19,782 bases of DNA from the NCBI GenBank assembly GCA_029264635.1, contig JARIAA010000099.1, positions 1-19,782 of the forward strand, read 5' to 3'. A program made the translations under genes and the position numbers. Below, one piece after another: positions 1 through 7,849 of the stretch. Below the pieces are notes generated by a model. That model did not search any database. It worked only from the letters and a program-made list of their open reading frames with translations, and had not been told where the DNA came from. Within the stretch, counting starts at the first letter, position 1. Every line of letters starts with the position of its first letter. The stretch comes from Psychrobacter sp. (GTDB lineage: Bacteria > Pseudomonadota > Gammaproteobacteria > Pseudomonadales > Moraxellaceae).

Positions 1-902
1 GGTAACTTCTTAATCGTACCGAAGAATTTACGGGTTATACAGATAGTTCCTTTAAACCATATGTATTAGTGGGTGCTGGTCAATCTAAGATCAAAGTAGA
101 AAACCAAGAAACTTATACAAATTCAAACGGCAACGAAGTTCGTGCTTGTACTGAAGTATCATCATCTAAAGACACTATTGGTAACCTAGGTCTAGGTGCT
201 ATGTATCGTATCAACGACGCTTTAAGCCTACGTGGTGAAGCTAGTGCGATTCATAACTTTGATAACAACTGGTGGGAAGGATTGGCTTTAGCTGGTCTAG
301 AAGTAGTACTTGGTTGTCACTTGTCACCAACAGTAGCTGTACCACCGAATGCAGAGCCTGAAGTTGTTACTGCGCCACCAGTTGTATTGATTGAGCAAGA
401 CGTTGATTCTGACGGTGATGGCGTACCTGATAGCATCGATGAATGCCCAGGCACTCCAATGAACGTTGTTGTTGATGAGCGTGGTTGCCCAGTACCAGTA
501 GATATTACTGATGAGCTAAAAATGGAGCTTCGTGTATTCTTTGATAACGATAAATCAGCTATCAAAGATCAGTACAAAACTGAGATCTCTAAAGTAGCGG
601 AGAAGATGCGTGAGTATCCTAACTCTAGCGCTCGTATCGAAGGTCATGCTTCTAAAACTGGTCCTTCAGCACGTTATAACCAACGTCTATCTGAAGCCCG
701 TGCAGTAGCAGTGAAGTCTATGTTGACTAACGAATTTGGTGTTGCACCAAACCGTCTATCAACAGTTGGTTACGGTTATGACCGTCCAATCGCACCAAAC
801 GATACTGAGGAAGGTCGCGCTATGAACCGTCGTGTTTATGCCATCATTACCGGTGACAAAACGATGACTGTTGAGCAAACTAAAGATATGGTTATTCAAT
901 AA
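1..902 (+). CDS. OmpA/OprF-type outer-membrane protein, 5' end missing or frame-broken
   Basis: The visible part starts inside the N-terminal beta-barrel (alternating hydrophobic strands, e.g. FKPYVLVGAG and LSLRGEASAIH). An acidic calcium-type TSP3-like linker follows (DVDSDGDGVPDSIDECPGTP, with a cysteine pair), then a C-terminal OmpA peptidoglycan-binding domain from about base 530 to 870. Known role of the family: a barrel in the outer membrane that ties it to the cell wall. The frame is open only from base 6, because TAA at 3-5 closes it. Frame 1 gives Gly-Asn from bases 1-6, so one missing base near 5-7 would restore a continuous Gly-Asn-Leu-Leu-Asn-Arg. A GTG at base 69 is an in-frame start codon but lies within the barrel and has no ribosome site, so it is unlikely to be the true start. 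In the C-terminal domain the Asp that binds diaminopimelate in E. coli OmpA is Ser (codon 651-653), while the partner Arg of the LSEAR motif is kept. Identification is firm; the state of the 5' end is not. Confidence 0.85.
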
Positions 903-941
903 TACCTAACCAATCAATGATATATTAAGTTATGAAATTAC

Positions 942-973
942 AAAAAAAGCTACCGATTAGGTGGCTTTTTTTT
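942..973 (+). terminator. Rho-independent terminator of the OmpA gene
   Basis: A 13-bp stem pairs bases 942-954 with 960-972 (one G-U pair) around the 5-base loop GATTA. It is followed by a T run that is itself part of the 3' arm. It lies 40 bases after the OmpA stop codon. Confidence 0.85.
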
Positions 974-1257
974 GTTTGTAGGATGAGATAAATAACTTAT
1001 TGCATAAATTTACGACATAATAATGTTATACTAGCCGCCCAAACACTTTGTAGATTGACAACGTCACCATTAGTATAGCTATCTGTACGATGGATTTGTC
1101 AGTATAGAGATTTTATTTTGCCAGTATTTCCTATGTCACTACTCTTATTGAGTAGTTATCTATTAGTAAAGTAAAAATATCTATCTACTTTACGGTAAAA
1201 ATTTTCCAGCGGTGCTTACTGCTACTGCATTTTATTAAGACGAAACGAGCATTTTAT
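974..1257 (+). other. Leader region between the OmpA terminator and bipA
   Basis: No gene is visible in this AT-rich spacer. It holds a candidate extended -10 promoter (1024-1032) and a perfect -35-like TTGACA at 1055-1060, which lacks a convincing -10 at normal spacing. If the first is used, bipA would have a 5' leader of roughly 220 bases. Confidence 0.5.
1024..1032 (+). promoter_or_regulatory. Candidate extended -10 promoter for bipA
   Basis: TGT-TATACT fits an extended -10 element (TGn plus TATAAT-like, 5 of 6). The nearest -35-like hexamer, TTGCAT at 1000-1005, is 21 bases away, too far for a standard pair, so recognition would rest on the TG extension. This is pattern evidence only. 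Confidence 0.3.
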
Positions 1258-3105
1258 ATGGCGAACGATATCAAACACTTGCGTAACATTGCAATCATTG
1301 CCCACGTTGACCACGGTAAAACCACTTTGGTTGATAAACTATTGCATCAATCTGGTACTTTTGGTGACCGTGCTAACATTGCTGAACGTGCAATGGACTC
1401 AGGTGATATTGAGCAAGAACGTGGCATCACTATTTTGGCTAAAAACACCGCTATTCGTTGGACAGACGATACTGATGGCACCGAATACCGTATTAACATT
1501 GTCGACACTCCAGGTCACGCCGACTTTGGTGGTGAAGTTGAGCGCGTTATGTCGATGGTCGACTGCGTATTATTAGTCGTTGACGGTGTCGATGGCCCAA
1601 TGCCACAAACGCGTTTTGTGACTCAAAAAGCGTTTGAGCAAGGCCTAAAGCCGATCGTAGTTATTAACAAGATTGACCGTCCTGGTTCACGTCCTGATTG
1701 GGTCATGGATCAAATTTTTGACCTATTCGACAACTTAGGCGCTACTGATGAGCAGTTGGATTTTCCAGTTGTTTATGCATCAGCTCTAAACGGTATCGCT
1801 GGTTTGGAAGCAGACAACTTAGCGGACGATATGACGCCGCTGTTTAAAACCATCGTTGATGTGGTACAGCCACCTCAAGTGGACGCAGAAGCGCCATTCC
1901 GTATGCAAATCTCTAGCCTTGACTATAACAGCTTCGTTGGTGTTATCGGTATTGGTCGTATTCAACGCGGTAAAATTAAAACCAATACACCTGTAACTAT
2001 CGTTGATAAAAACGGTAAAACGCGTAATGGTCGTATTCTTAAAATTATGGGTTATCACGGTCTAGATCGTATCGAAGTAGATGATGCGCAAGCGGGTGAT
2101 ATTATCTGTATCACAGGTATCGATGCGCTTAATATCTCAGATACTATCTGTGATCCCAATCACGTCGAAGCATTGCCAGCATTGACTGTTGATGAACCAA
2201 CAGTATCAATGAATTTCCAAGTGAACAACTCACCGTTTGCAGGTCGTGAAGGTAAGTTTGTGACGTCACGTAATATTCGTGAGCGTCTTGAGCGTGAGCT
2301 AATTCATAACGTCGCACTGCGTGTGGAGGATACGGAATCTCCAGATAAATTTAAAGTATCAGGCCGCGGTGAGCTACATTTATCGGTCTTGATCGAAAAC
2401 ATGCGCCGTGAAGGTTTTGAGCTTGGTGTATCAGGCCCAGAAGTTATCGTGAAAGAAGTCGACGGTAAGCTCCAGGAGCCGTATGAAAATGTTGTCTTCG
2501 ATATTGAAGATGCGCATCAAGGTCCAATTATGGAGCAGGTCGGCTTGCGTAAAGGCGAGATGACTAATATGGAGCTTGATGGCAAAGGTCGTATGCGTAT
2601 TGAGGCGACTATGCCAGCGCGTGGTTTGATTGGTTTTCGTTCAGAGTTTTTAACACTGACGTCGGGTACTGGTATCATGACGTCAAGCTTCTCGCATTAC
2701 GGTCCACAAAAGATCGGTGATGTTGGCGGACGCTCTAACGGTGTATTGGTTTCTATGGCGAATGGCGTTTGCTTAGGTTTCGCACTATTTAACCTACAAA
2801 AACGTGGTAAATTGTTCGCTGAGCCACAGCTTGAAGTATACGAAGGTATGATCGTTGGTCTTAACTCGCGTAACGATGATATGGCGGTGAATCCAACAAC
2901 TGCTAAGCAGTTGACTAACGTTCGCGCGAGTGGCACTGATGAAGCGTTGACATTGACTCCAGCGGTTAAGTTTACCCTTGAGCAAGCACTTGAATTTATT
3001 CAAGATGACGAACTAGTAGAAGTAACGCCGAAAGCGATACGTCTGCGTAAACGTTATTTGACTGAAAGTGAGCGTAAGCGTCATGGTCGTAAGAAAGGCG
3101 CTTAA
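1258..3105 (+). CDS. typA: Translational GTPase TypA/BipA
   Basis: This is a 615-residue ribosome-binding GTPase of the EF-G-like translation-factor superfamily, in the usual BipA size range. All GTP-binding motifs are present: G1 AHVDHGKT (15-22), G2 RGITI with Thr58, G3 DTPGH (83-87), G4 NKID (137-140) and G5 SAL (175-177). They are followed by the beta-barrel domain II, EF-G-like domains III and V, and the BipA-specific C-terminal domain ending in a Lys/Arg-rich tail. In other bacteria BipA helps late 50S assembly and growth under cold and other stress. The ATG at 1258 is chosen because the conserved N-terminus (NIAIIAHVDHG) begins ten residues later. The ribosome site upstream is weak. 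It is a single gene bounded by terminators on both sides. Confidence 0.97.
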   Translation: MANDIKHLRNIAIIAHVDHGKTTLVDKLLHQSGTFGDRANIAERAMDSGDIEQERGITILAKNTAIRWTDDTDGTEYRINIVDTPGHADFGGEVERVMSMVDCVLLVVDGVDGPMPQTRFVTQKAFEQGLKPIVVINKIDRPGSRPDWVMDQIFDLFDNLGATDEQLDFPVVYASALNGIAGLEADNLADDMTPLFKTIVDVVQPPQVDAEAPFRMQISSLDYNSFVGVIGIGRIQRGKIKTNTPVTIVDKNGKTRNGRILKIMGYHGLDRIEVDDAQAGDIICITGIDALNISDTICDPNHVEALPALTVDEPTVSMNFQVNNSPFAGREGKFVTSRNIRERLERELIHNVALRVEDTESPDKFKVSGRGELHLSVLIENMRREGFELGVSGPEVIVKEVDGKLQEPYENVVFDIEDAHQGPIMEQVGLRKGEMTNMELDGKGRMRIEATMPARGLIGFRSEFLTLTSGTGIMTSSFSHYGPQKIGDVGGRSNGVLVSMANGVCLGFALFNLQKRGKLFAEPQLEVYEGMIVGLNSRNDDMAVNPTTAKQLTNVRASGTDEALTLTPAVKFTLEQALEFIQDDELVEVTPKAIRLRKRYLTESERKRHGRKKGA

Positions 3106-3126
3106 CAGACGGGTGTAAGCAAAAAT

Positions 3127-3159
3127 AAAAAAGGCTAATATAATATTAGCCTTTTTTTT
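3127..3159. terminator. Bidirectional terminator between bipA and a convergent gene
   Basis: A 13-bp perfect stem pairs 3127-3139 with 3145-3157 around a 5-base loop. It has an A run on the left and a T run on the right, so it can stop transcription from bipA (plus) and from the convergent gene ending at 3228 (minus). Confidence 0.85.
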
Positions 3160-3227
3160 GTAGTTTTATTTAGTACTAACTATCACTTCGATAAAAGATT
3201 GTATTGTGGTAAAACTGATGAACAGAA

Positions 3228-3668
3228 CTACTTTGTAACTACCACATAATCATTGGTGTTAATGAGAATCTCTGAGGGACGATCAACAACGATACGCACG
3301 ACGTTATCGTTCACGCCTTGAGATTTATAAAAATTGTCTTCAGCAACTGTGCATCCTAAACAGCGGGCCATCGCATCCCAAGGTTCGACGAACAATTTTT
3401 GCTGTGCTTGATCGGCGTTGCCACCAATCAGTGAAAAAGGCAAGCTTACGATATAGGCTGCCGTACCAGCGATAGCAGTAACGAGCTGCAATGGTTTACC
3501 AACTACTGTATCTACGACCATAGTGTCATAAGAAGGGCCAAAATCGCGCTCATCTATCTCTATAGCTGCCGTCGCAGGCTGCATCATGGCCACAATGAAG
3601 CTGACGCTTATTATTGCAGTAAGCAGTTTACTCTTAACTAAGTTGTGGGGATTGGCATTAACAGTCAT
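3228..3668 (-). CDS. Small exported protein of unknown function
   Basis: This 146-residue protein has a clear Sec signal peptide: basic Lys12/Lys14, a hydrophobic core at about 15-29, and probable cleavage near ATA-A at 33-36. The mature part is about 110 residues. It has a hydrophobic stretch (AIAGTAAYIVSLPFSLIGG, about 65-83), then GNADQAQQ and a short Cys pair, CLGC (Cys103 and Cys106). The pattern of Gly-Lys-Pro, then SLPFS, then Gly-Asn resembles small Moraxellaceae envelope proteins that are sometimes misnamed as multidrug transporters. That is my impression, not a database result. The ATG at 3668 is supported by AGGAAA at 3674-3679, 5 bases upstream. It is convergent with bipA and shares its terminator. 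Function is unknown; a periplasmic or envelope location is likely. Confidence 0.75.
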   Translation of the reverse strand: MTVNANPHNLVKSKLLTAIISVSFIVAMMQPATAAIEIDERDFGPSYDTMVVDTVVGKPLQLVTAIAGTAAYIVSLPFSLIGGNADQAQQKLFVEPWDAMARCLGCTVAEDNFYKSQGVNDNVVRIVVDRPSEILINTNDYVVVTK

Positions 3669-3832
3669 TATGATTTCCTAAAACGTGTAAGCGATATGAA
3701 CAAGGAGTATTGCTGGTTAAAAGTAAACAAAAGGCAGCATTGTCCAATTATTGAAGCAAGATACATGCCGATAAGCAACATAAAATTGCGTTATAGGTTA
3801 TTTTTATTCTATATCATAATGAATATTGTGCC

Positions 3833-4759
3833 TCAAATGGGCTGACAGTTAGGGCAAAAGACACTAGCACGGCCATTAAGTCTAACGTTATCAAGCACCG
3901 TATCACAACTTGGACATAATTTACCATGTTGACCGTACACGTTTAAAGTCTGCTGAAAATAGCCTGTTTGTCCACTGGCGACAGTAAAGTCGCGTAGCGT
4001 TGAACCGCCAAGCTCGATGGCTCTTTGTAAAATGGCTTTAATATGATCAACCAGTATGATTATCTGCTCATAAGATAGTTCATGCGCTGGAGTAGCAGGA
4101 TGGATAGCAGACAAATACAAGCTTTCTGTCGCGTAGATATTGCCCACCCCAACGACAACTTGCTGCTCCATGATGACCGACTTGATGGCACGTGTAATAG
4201 GGCGTTTTTTGGTTTTATTATCTATCCTGACGTCATGACTATCAGTACGCTGAATCAGATGATATAAATAATCAGCACTAAACTCACTCGATAGTGGCTC
4301 ATGACCCAGATGATCCAAGAGCTTGCTATTATAATCTTCATACCATAATACAGCGCCAAAACGCCTTGGATCATGGTAATGCAGCTGCGACTGGACACCG
4401 TCATCATCATTAAAAGTCACCATCAGATGGTCATGCTTACGCTTATCCGTACCCAAGGGATGTTGCTGCAAACTACCTGACATCCCTAGATGAATGATGA
4501 GCTGACGTTGGTATGGTAAAAGATGGTCATCAATCATGGTTTGACTGCGAGCCACAAGTTTCGCTATCGGCATAAAGGTCAGTATTAAGTATTTTGCGCG
4601 GCGCTCTACCTTTTGCAACGTGTAATCAAGTAAAGCGTGCAAGTCATCAGGCATGGGCCAGCGCAATTTTGGCTGAAACACTTGCACCGCCGAAACCCTT
4701 TGATCCAATAAAGGTGCAAGACTGGTTTTAGTGGTTTCAACTTCAGGTAATTCAGGCAT
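3833..4759 (-). CDS. mutM: Formamidopyrimidine-DNA glycosylase (Fpg/MutM)
   Basis: This base-excision repair enzyme removes 8-oxoguanine and formamidopyrimidines and cuts the abasic site. The N-terminus is the diagnostic MPELPEVET with catalytic Pro2 and Glu3. Lys56 in ERRAKYL matches the family's conserved lysine. IHLGMSGSL, YHDPRRFG and VVVGVGNIYATESL follow in order. The C-terminus is a zinc finger with Cys282, Cys285, Cys302 and Cys305 and the lesion-contacting Arg297. At 308 residues it is longer than the usual 270 or so. The main excess is an insertion of about 24 residues between RAKYLIL and IHLGMSG, with a second, smaller one before ITRAIKS. It follows relA in the same direction after 161 bases. 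The ribosome site is weak. Confidence 0.96.
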   Translation of the reverse strand: MPELPEVETTKTSLAPLLDQRVSAVQVFQPKLRWPMPDDLHALLDYTLQKVERRAKYLILTFMPIAKLVARSQTMIDDHLLPYQRQLIIHLGMSGSLQQHPLGTDKRKHDHLMVTFNDDDGVQSQLHYHDPRRFGAVLWYEDYNSKLLDHLGHEPLSSEFSADYLYHLIQRTDSHDVRIDNKTKKRPITRAIKSVIMEQQVVVGVGNIYATESLYLSAIHPATPAHELSYEQIIILVDHIKAILQRAIELGGSTLRDFTVASGQTGYFQQTLNVYGQHGKLCPSCDTVLDNVRLNGRASVFCPNCQPI

Positions 4760-4920
4760 AGTAATGTTCTATAAAAATTTAATGAAGCTTAAATATTGGG
4801 TTAGCAGTAGCATATAACAACGGTTTTTAAGCTTGAGTCTTAATCAAAAGTTACCGCGGCGCAGTATAAATTTTGCTTTTTTATGATAATTGATACTATT
4901 ATTTATTAAGCGAAGGTTGT

Positions 4921-7482
4921 TTATGGAGCAACGGTACGACGCGCATGCAAAATTCCTGGCTGCTGCTCAAGCTTGGCAAGCAGTTTGGATAAATGTGATA
5001 ATCCTGCAACTTCAATGTGAAACTTTAAAGAGGCGATATTATCATCCGTACTCAAGGTTTCAACCTTACGAATATTAACGCTTTCTTTATCAATTACTTG
5101 GGTCAAATCCCGTAAAAGTCCGCGTCTATCATAAGCTTCGATATGAATGTCCACAGGTTGATAACGACCAGACTTAGATTTCCAAGCGGCGCTGATTTTT
5201 CGTTCTGGATCACGCTCAATCAGACGTATATACTCGGGGCAGCCACGGTTATGGACACTAACCCCACGAGACAGCGTAATATAACCAGAGATTGGCTCAC
5301 CATGAACAGGATGACAGCAGCCTGCTAAATTCACCTCTATATTATCGAGGCCGTCAATACAGATTTTATAGGCATCAATTTTGCCAGTCGCTTTGGGATC
5401 GACGCTAGGAGTATATTCTTCGTATTCTTTTTCAGGCTCTAGATGCAGCTGACGAGAAATATGACCGGTGAGCTGATTGAGTCCAATCTCACCAGTGACG
5501 AGGCCTACGATAATATCATCGGTATTATTAACATGGAAAAACTGCGTATAGTCATTTAAATCAATGCTATTAGGATGGACGGACAGGCGCTCAAGCTCTT
5601 TACTCAGCATCTGCTTACCAATCTCAATGTTCTTATCGCGATCTTGTTTATTAAACCATTGACGTAGCTTGGCGCGTGCACGATTGGTATGAATATAACC
5701 GAGGGAGGCGACCAACCAATCACGATTGGGTTCGCGCGAGGATTTGGTGATAATTTCAACTTGTTCACCAGTTTTGAGCTGATAAGTGAGGGGAACATAG
5801 CGCTGATTCACTCGTGCTGCTTGGGCGCTATTACCTACTTGTGTATGCACATAGTAGGCAAAATCAAGTACAGTAGCGCCCTTTGGTAATTCTGTAATAT
5901 CACCATCACGGCTAAAAATATAAATACGTTCAAGCTCATCAAAATTAACAATTTGCTCTTCATCTTCGAACTCATTTAAATCGTGATCATCAAGCTCACC
6001 GTCAGTTTCTAGATCCGAACGTATTTGATTGCGTGTCTCATTATTGATAGATAATAAATGGCGTAAAGAGCTAATTTTTTGCGTCAGATAGTTGTCTTTT
6101 TTGTTTTTTAAGCCTTCTTTATAATTAACGTGTGCGCACATGCCAAGTTCCGCTTCAAAATGCATACCATGTGTACGGATTTGCACCTCGAGCGATTTGT
6201 TTTCAGCAATGACGGCAGTATGTAAAGAGCGGTAGCCGTTCGGTTTTGGATTGGTAATATAATCATCAAACTGCTCAGGAATATGTCGCCACAAGCCATG
6301 CACAATGCCTAAGACGTAATAACAGTCAGATGGGTCTTCAACCAATACACGTAGCGCTCGAATATCATAAAGCTGGTCAAAAGATAGAGCTTTTAACTTC
6401 ATTTTGCGATAAATAGAATAAATATGCTTAACCCGTCCTGAGACATCAGCGATGATGTCCGCTTCTGCTAGAGCTTGATTAAGTTTATCTTGTACCCGCT
6501 GAATATAGTCTTCACGCTCACTGCGCTTTTCGGACAACAGCTTGGCAATCTCTTTATAGCGATCAGGAGCAAGATAGCGAAACGCCAGATCTTCAAGCTC
6601 CCACTTTAATTGAGCTATCCCTAAACGGTGGGCAAGGGGTGCATAGATCGTCATGACTTCACGAGCGACGCGCTGTTGACGCTCTGCATTAGAAAATGAT
6701 AGCTCACGCATGGCAAAGGTACGTTCAGCGAGTTTAATGAGTACAACGCGTACATCATTAGTGACTGAGATGAGCATACTATAGATATTAGATAATTGGT
6801 CACGTTGATTGTTGACGAAGTGATCTTCTAGACGCTTATTACTCTCGATAATGGCTGATAGCTTTCCCATGGCCAAAGAGTCTCTGACGAGAATGGCGAT
6901 ATCTGCCCCAAAGTTTTTCTCAATCTCAGTTAAGCTGACCAGTGATTTACGCGCACTACGATATAGCATGGCTGCGACCAATGCATCCTCATCTTGGTAT
7001 AAATACGTCAAAATGTCGGCCATACCAATACCCGTCACATAAGCACCTGAACGCTCAGATTCGCTCGTATTCATACGGCTGCGAATAAACTCGCAAGCAA
7101 TAGATAGCGTCGGTACGGTCTCTTGACCAATACGTTTAGCGACATTATTGAGCCAGACAGGTACGTCAATGTTGGCTTGATCTAGATCGTCTATATTCGC
7201 GTCATCAAAGTGCATTTGCACGTTGTCAGCCAGGGTATGATCCAGATACTCGTTTTCTAAGTCAGGATCATGATTGTGGTAAGCGTACTGCGCCGAGCGA
7301 TCAAAAGTAGTGTGCAGCTTATGAGTTGCCAATTGCTGCTTGATATCAAGGGGTACTTGGGCATAGCTATTAGCCGATTGATGAGAGCGCTGGCTGGCGA
7401 CCAGTTGTGCTGCCAATGCTGCACTATCAGCTTGTGTTGTTTGTCCATCTATTAGGGGTAGACCTTCTCGAATCTTTACCAT
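4921..7482 (-). CDS. relA: GTP pyrophosphokinase RelA ((p)ppGpp synthetase)
   Basis: The 853-residue long RSH protein transfers pyrophosphate from ATP to GDP/GTP on stalled ribosomes. The N-terminal HD hydrolase domain is degenerate: where active hydrolases have His-Asp, this protein has Tyr-Arg in AAMLYRSARK (about 170-180), so it should only synthesise. The synthetase core has YDIRALRVLV, FDDYITNPKPNGYRSLHT (about 405-420) and VQIRTHGMHFEAELG. A TGS domain (about 518-585), a Cys-Cys zinc-finger-like segment (AGCCHPVHG, about 718-726) and a C-terminal ACT domain (about 778-853) follow. An Asp/Glu-rich insertion at about 488-512 separates the synthetase and TGS domains. The acidic loop reads Gln-Phe-Asp-Asp, where E. 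coli RelA has Glu-Phe-Asp-Asp. The start at 7482 is fixed by a strong AAGAGGAG site at 7489-7496. It lies downstream of rlmD, as in E. coli and Pseudomonas. Confidence 0.97.
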   Translation of the reverse strand: MVKIREGLPLIDGQTTQADSAALAAQLVASQRSHQSANSYAQVPLDIKQQLATHKLHTTFDRSAQYAYHNHDPDLENEYLDHTLADNVQMHFDDANIDDLDQANIDVPVWLNNVAKRIGQETVPTLSIACEFIRSRMNTSESERSGAYVTGIGMADILTYLYQDEDALVAAMLYRSARKSLVSLTEIEKNFGADIAILVRDSLAMGKLSAIIESNKRLEDHFVNNQRDQLSNIYSMLISVTNDVRVVLIKLAERTFAMRELSFSNAERQQRVAREVMTIYAPLAHRLGIAQLKWELEDLAFRYLAPDRYKEIAKLLSEKRSEREDYIQRVQDKLNQALAEADIIADVSGRVKHIYSIYRKMKLKALSFDQLYDIRALRVLVEDPSDCYYVLGIVHGLWRHIPEQFDDYITNPKPNGYRSLHTAVIAENKSLEVQIRTHGMHFEAELGMCAHVNYKEGLKNKKDNYLTQKISSLRHLLSINNETRNQIRSDLETDGELDDHDLNEFEDEEQIVNFDELERIYIFSRDGDITELPKGATVLDFAYYVHTQVGNSAQAARVNQRYVPLTYQLKTGEQVEIITKSSREPNRDWLVASLGYIHTNRARAKLRQWFNKQDRDKNIEIGKQMLSKELERLSVHPNSIDLNDYTQFFHVNNTDDIIVGLVTGEIGLNQLTGHISRQLHLEPEKEYEEYTPSVDPKATGKIDAYKICIDGLDNIEVNLAGCCHPVHGEPISGYITLSRGVSVHNRGCPEYIRLIERDPERKISAAWKSKSGRYQPVDIHIEAYDRRGLLRDLTQVIDKESVNIRKVETLSTDDNIASLKFHIEVAGLSHLSKLLAKLEQQPGILHARRTVAP

Positions 7483-7849
7483 AGCTCGCTCCTCTTAGCT
7501 ATTTCGAAACCTCTTACTGCCTCAACTGTTATGTACCAACTTTTGATCTTACTATAATTATCTATAACTACAATCAACATAGCTGCCAAAAATCCTTTTT
7601 TTAGCAGCTATGACAAAGATTGATACTCAGTATTTTAAGGGCATAAGCACAAATACACACAATATATTAAATAATACACGTACAGACCATATGGGTATCA
7701 TTATGTCATTTTAAACGGGCAATTCAAGCAAGGCTCTGTAGTGATAATGCATATAAGCGTAACTGCAATCCACAATTTACAACTATCGATGATTGAAGCA
7801 ACGATGCTCGAAAAATACTCTAAGCCAAAATGACTATAAATTAAAAAGT
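7483..7849 (-). other. Leader region upstream of relA
   Basis: No gene is visible in this 367-base AT-rich stretch between rlmD and relA. It contains the relA ribosome site (7489-7496) and a long imperfect hairpin (7578-7612). I saw no terminator for rlmD and no promoter good enough to name, but the length suggests relA has transcription signals of its own. Confidence 0.5.
7578..7612. repeat. Inverted repeat upstream of relA
   Basis: CATAGCTGC (7578-7586) and its exact complement GCAGCTATG (7604-7612) form a 9-bp stem. After one mismatch, five A-T pairs continue it (7588-7592 with 7598-7602), leaving a 5-base loop. Neither strand has a T run after the stem, so it is not a standard terminator. 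It lies about 95-130 bases before the relA start and could be a protein site or an RNA leader hairpin. Confidence 0.6.

Noticed and set aside
1055..1083. TTGACA at 1055-1060 as a bipA promoter
   Set aside because: The -35 is perfect, but no acceptable -10 lies 16-18 bases downstream; TATAGC at 1074 is only 13 bases away.
3645..3845. Plus-strand open frame of 66 codons between the small exported protein and mutM
   Set aside because: It starts inside the minus-strand gene, ends inside mutM, has no ribosome site and no recognisable features.
4890..5078. Plus-strand open frame of 62 codons at the end of relA
   Set aside because: It lies mostly over the conserved C-terminal ACT domain of relA on the other strand and has no family-like features.
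7483..7849. Small RNA or tRNA gene in the relA leader
   Set aside because: No tRNA-like cloverleaf, and no promoter-plus-terminator pair that would bound a small RNA.
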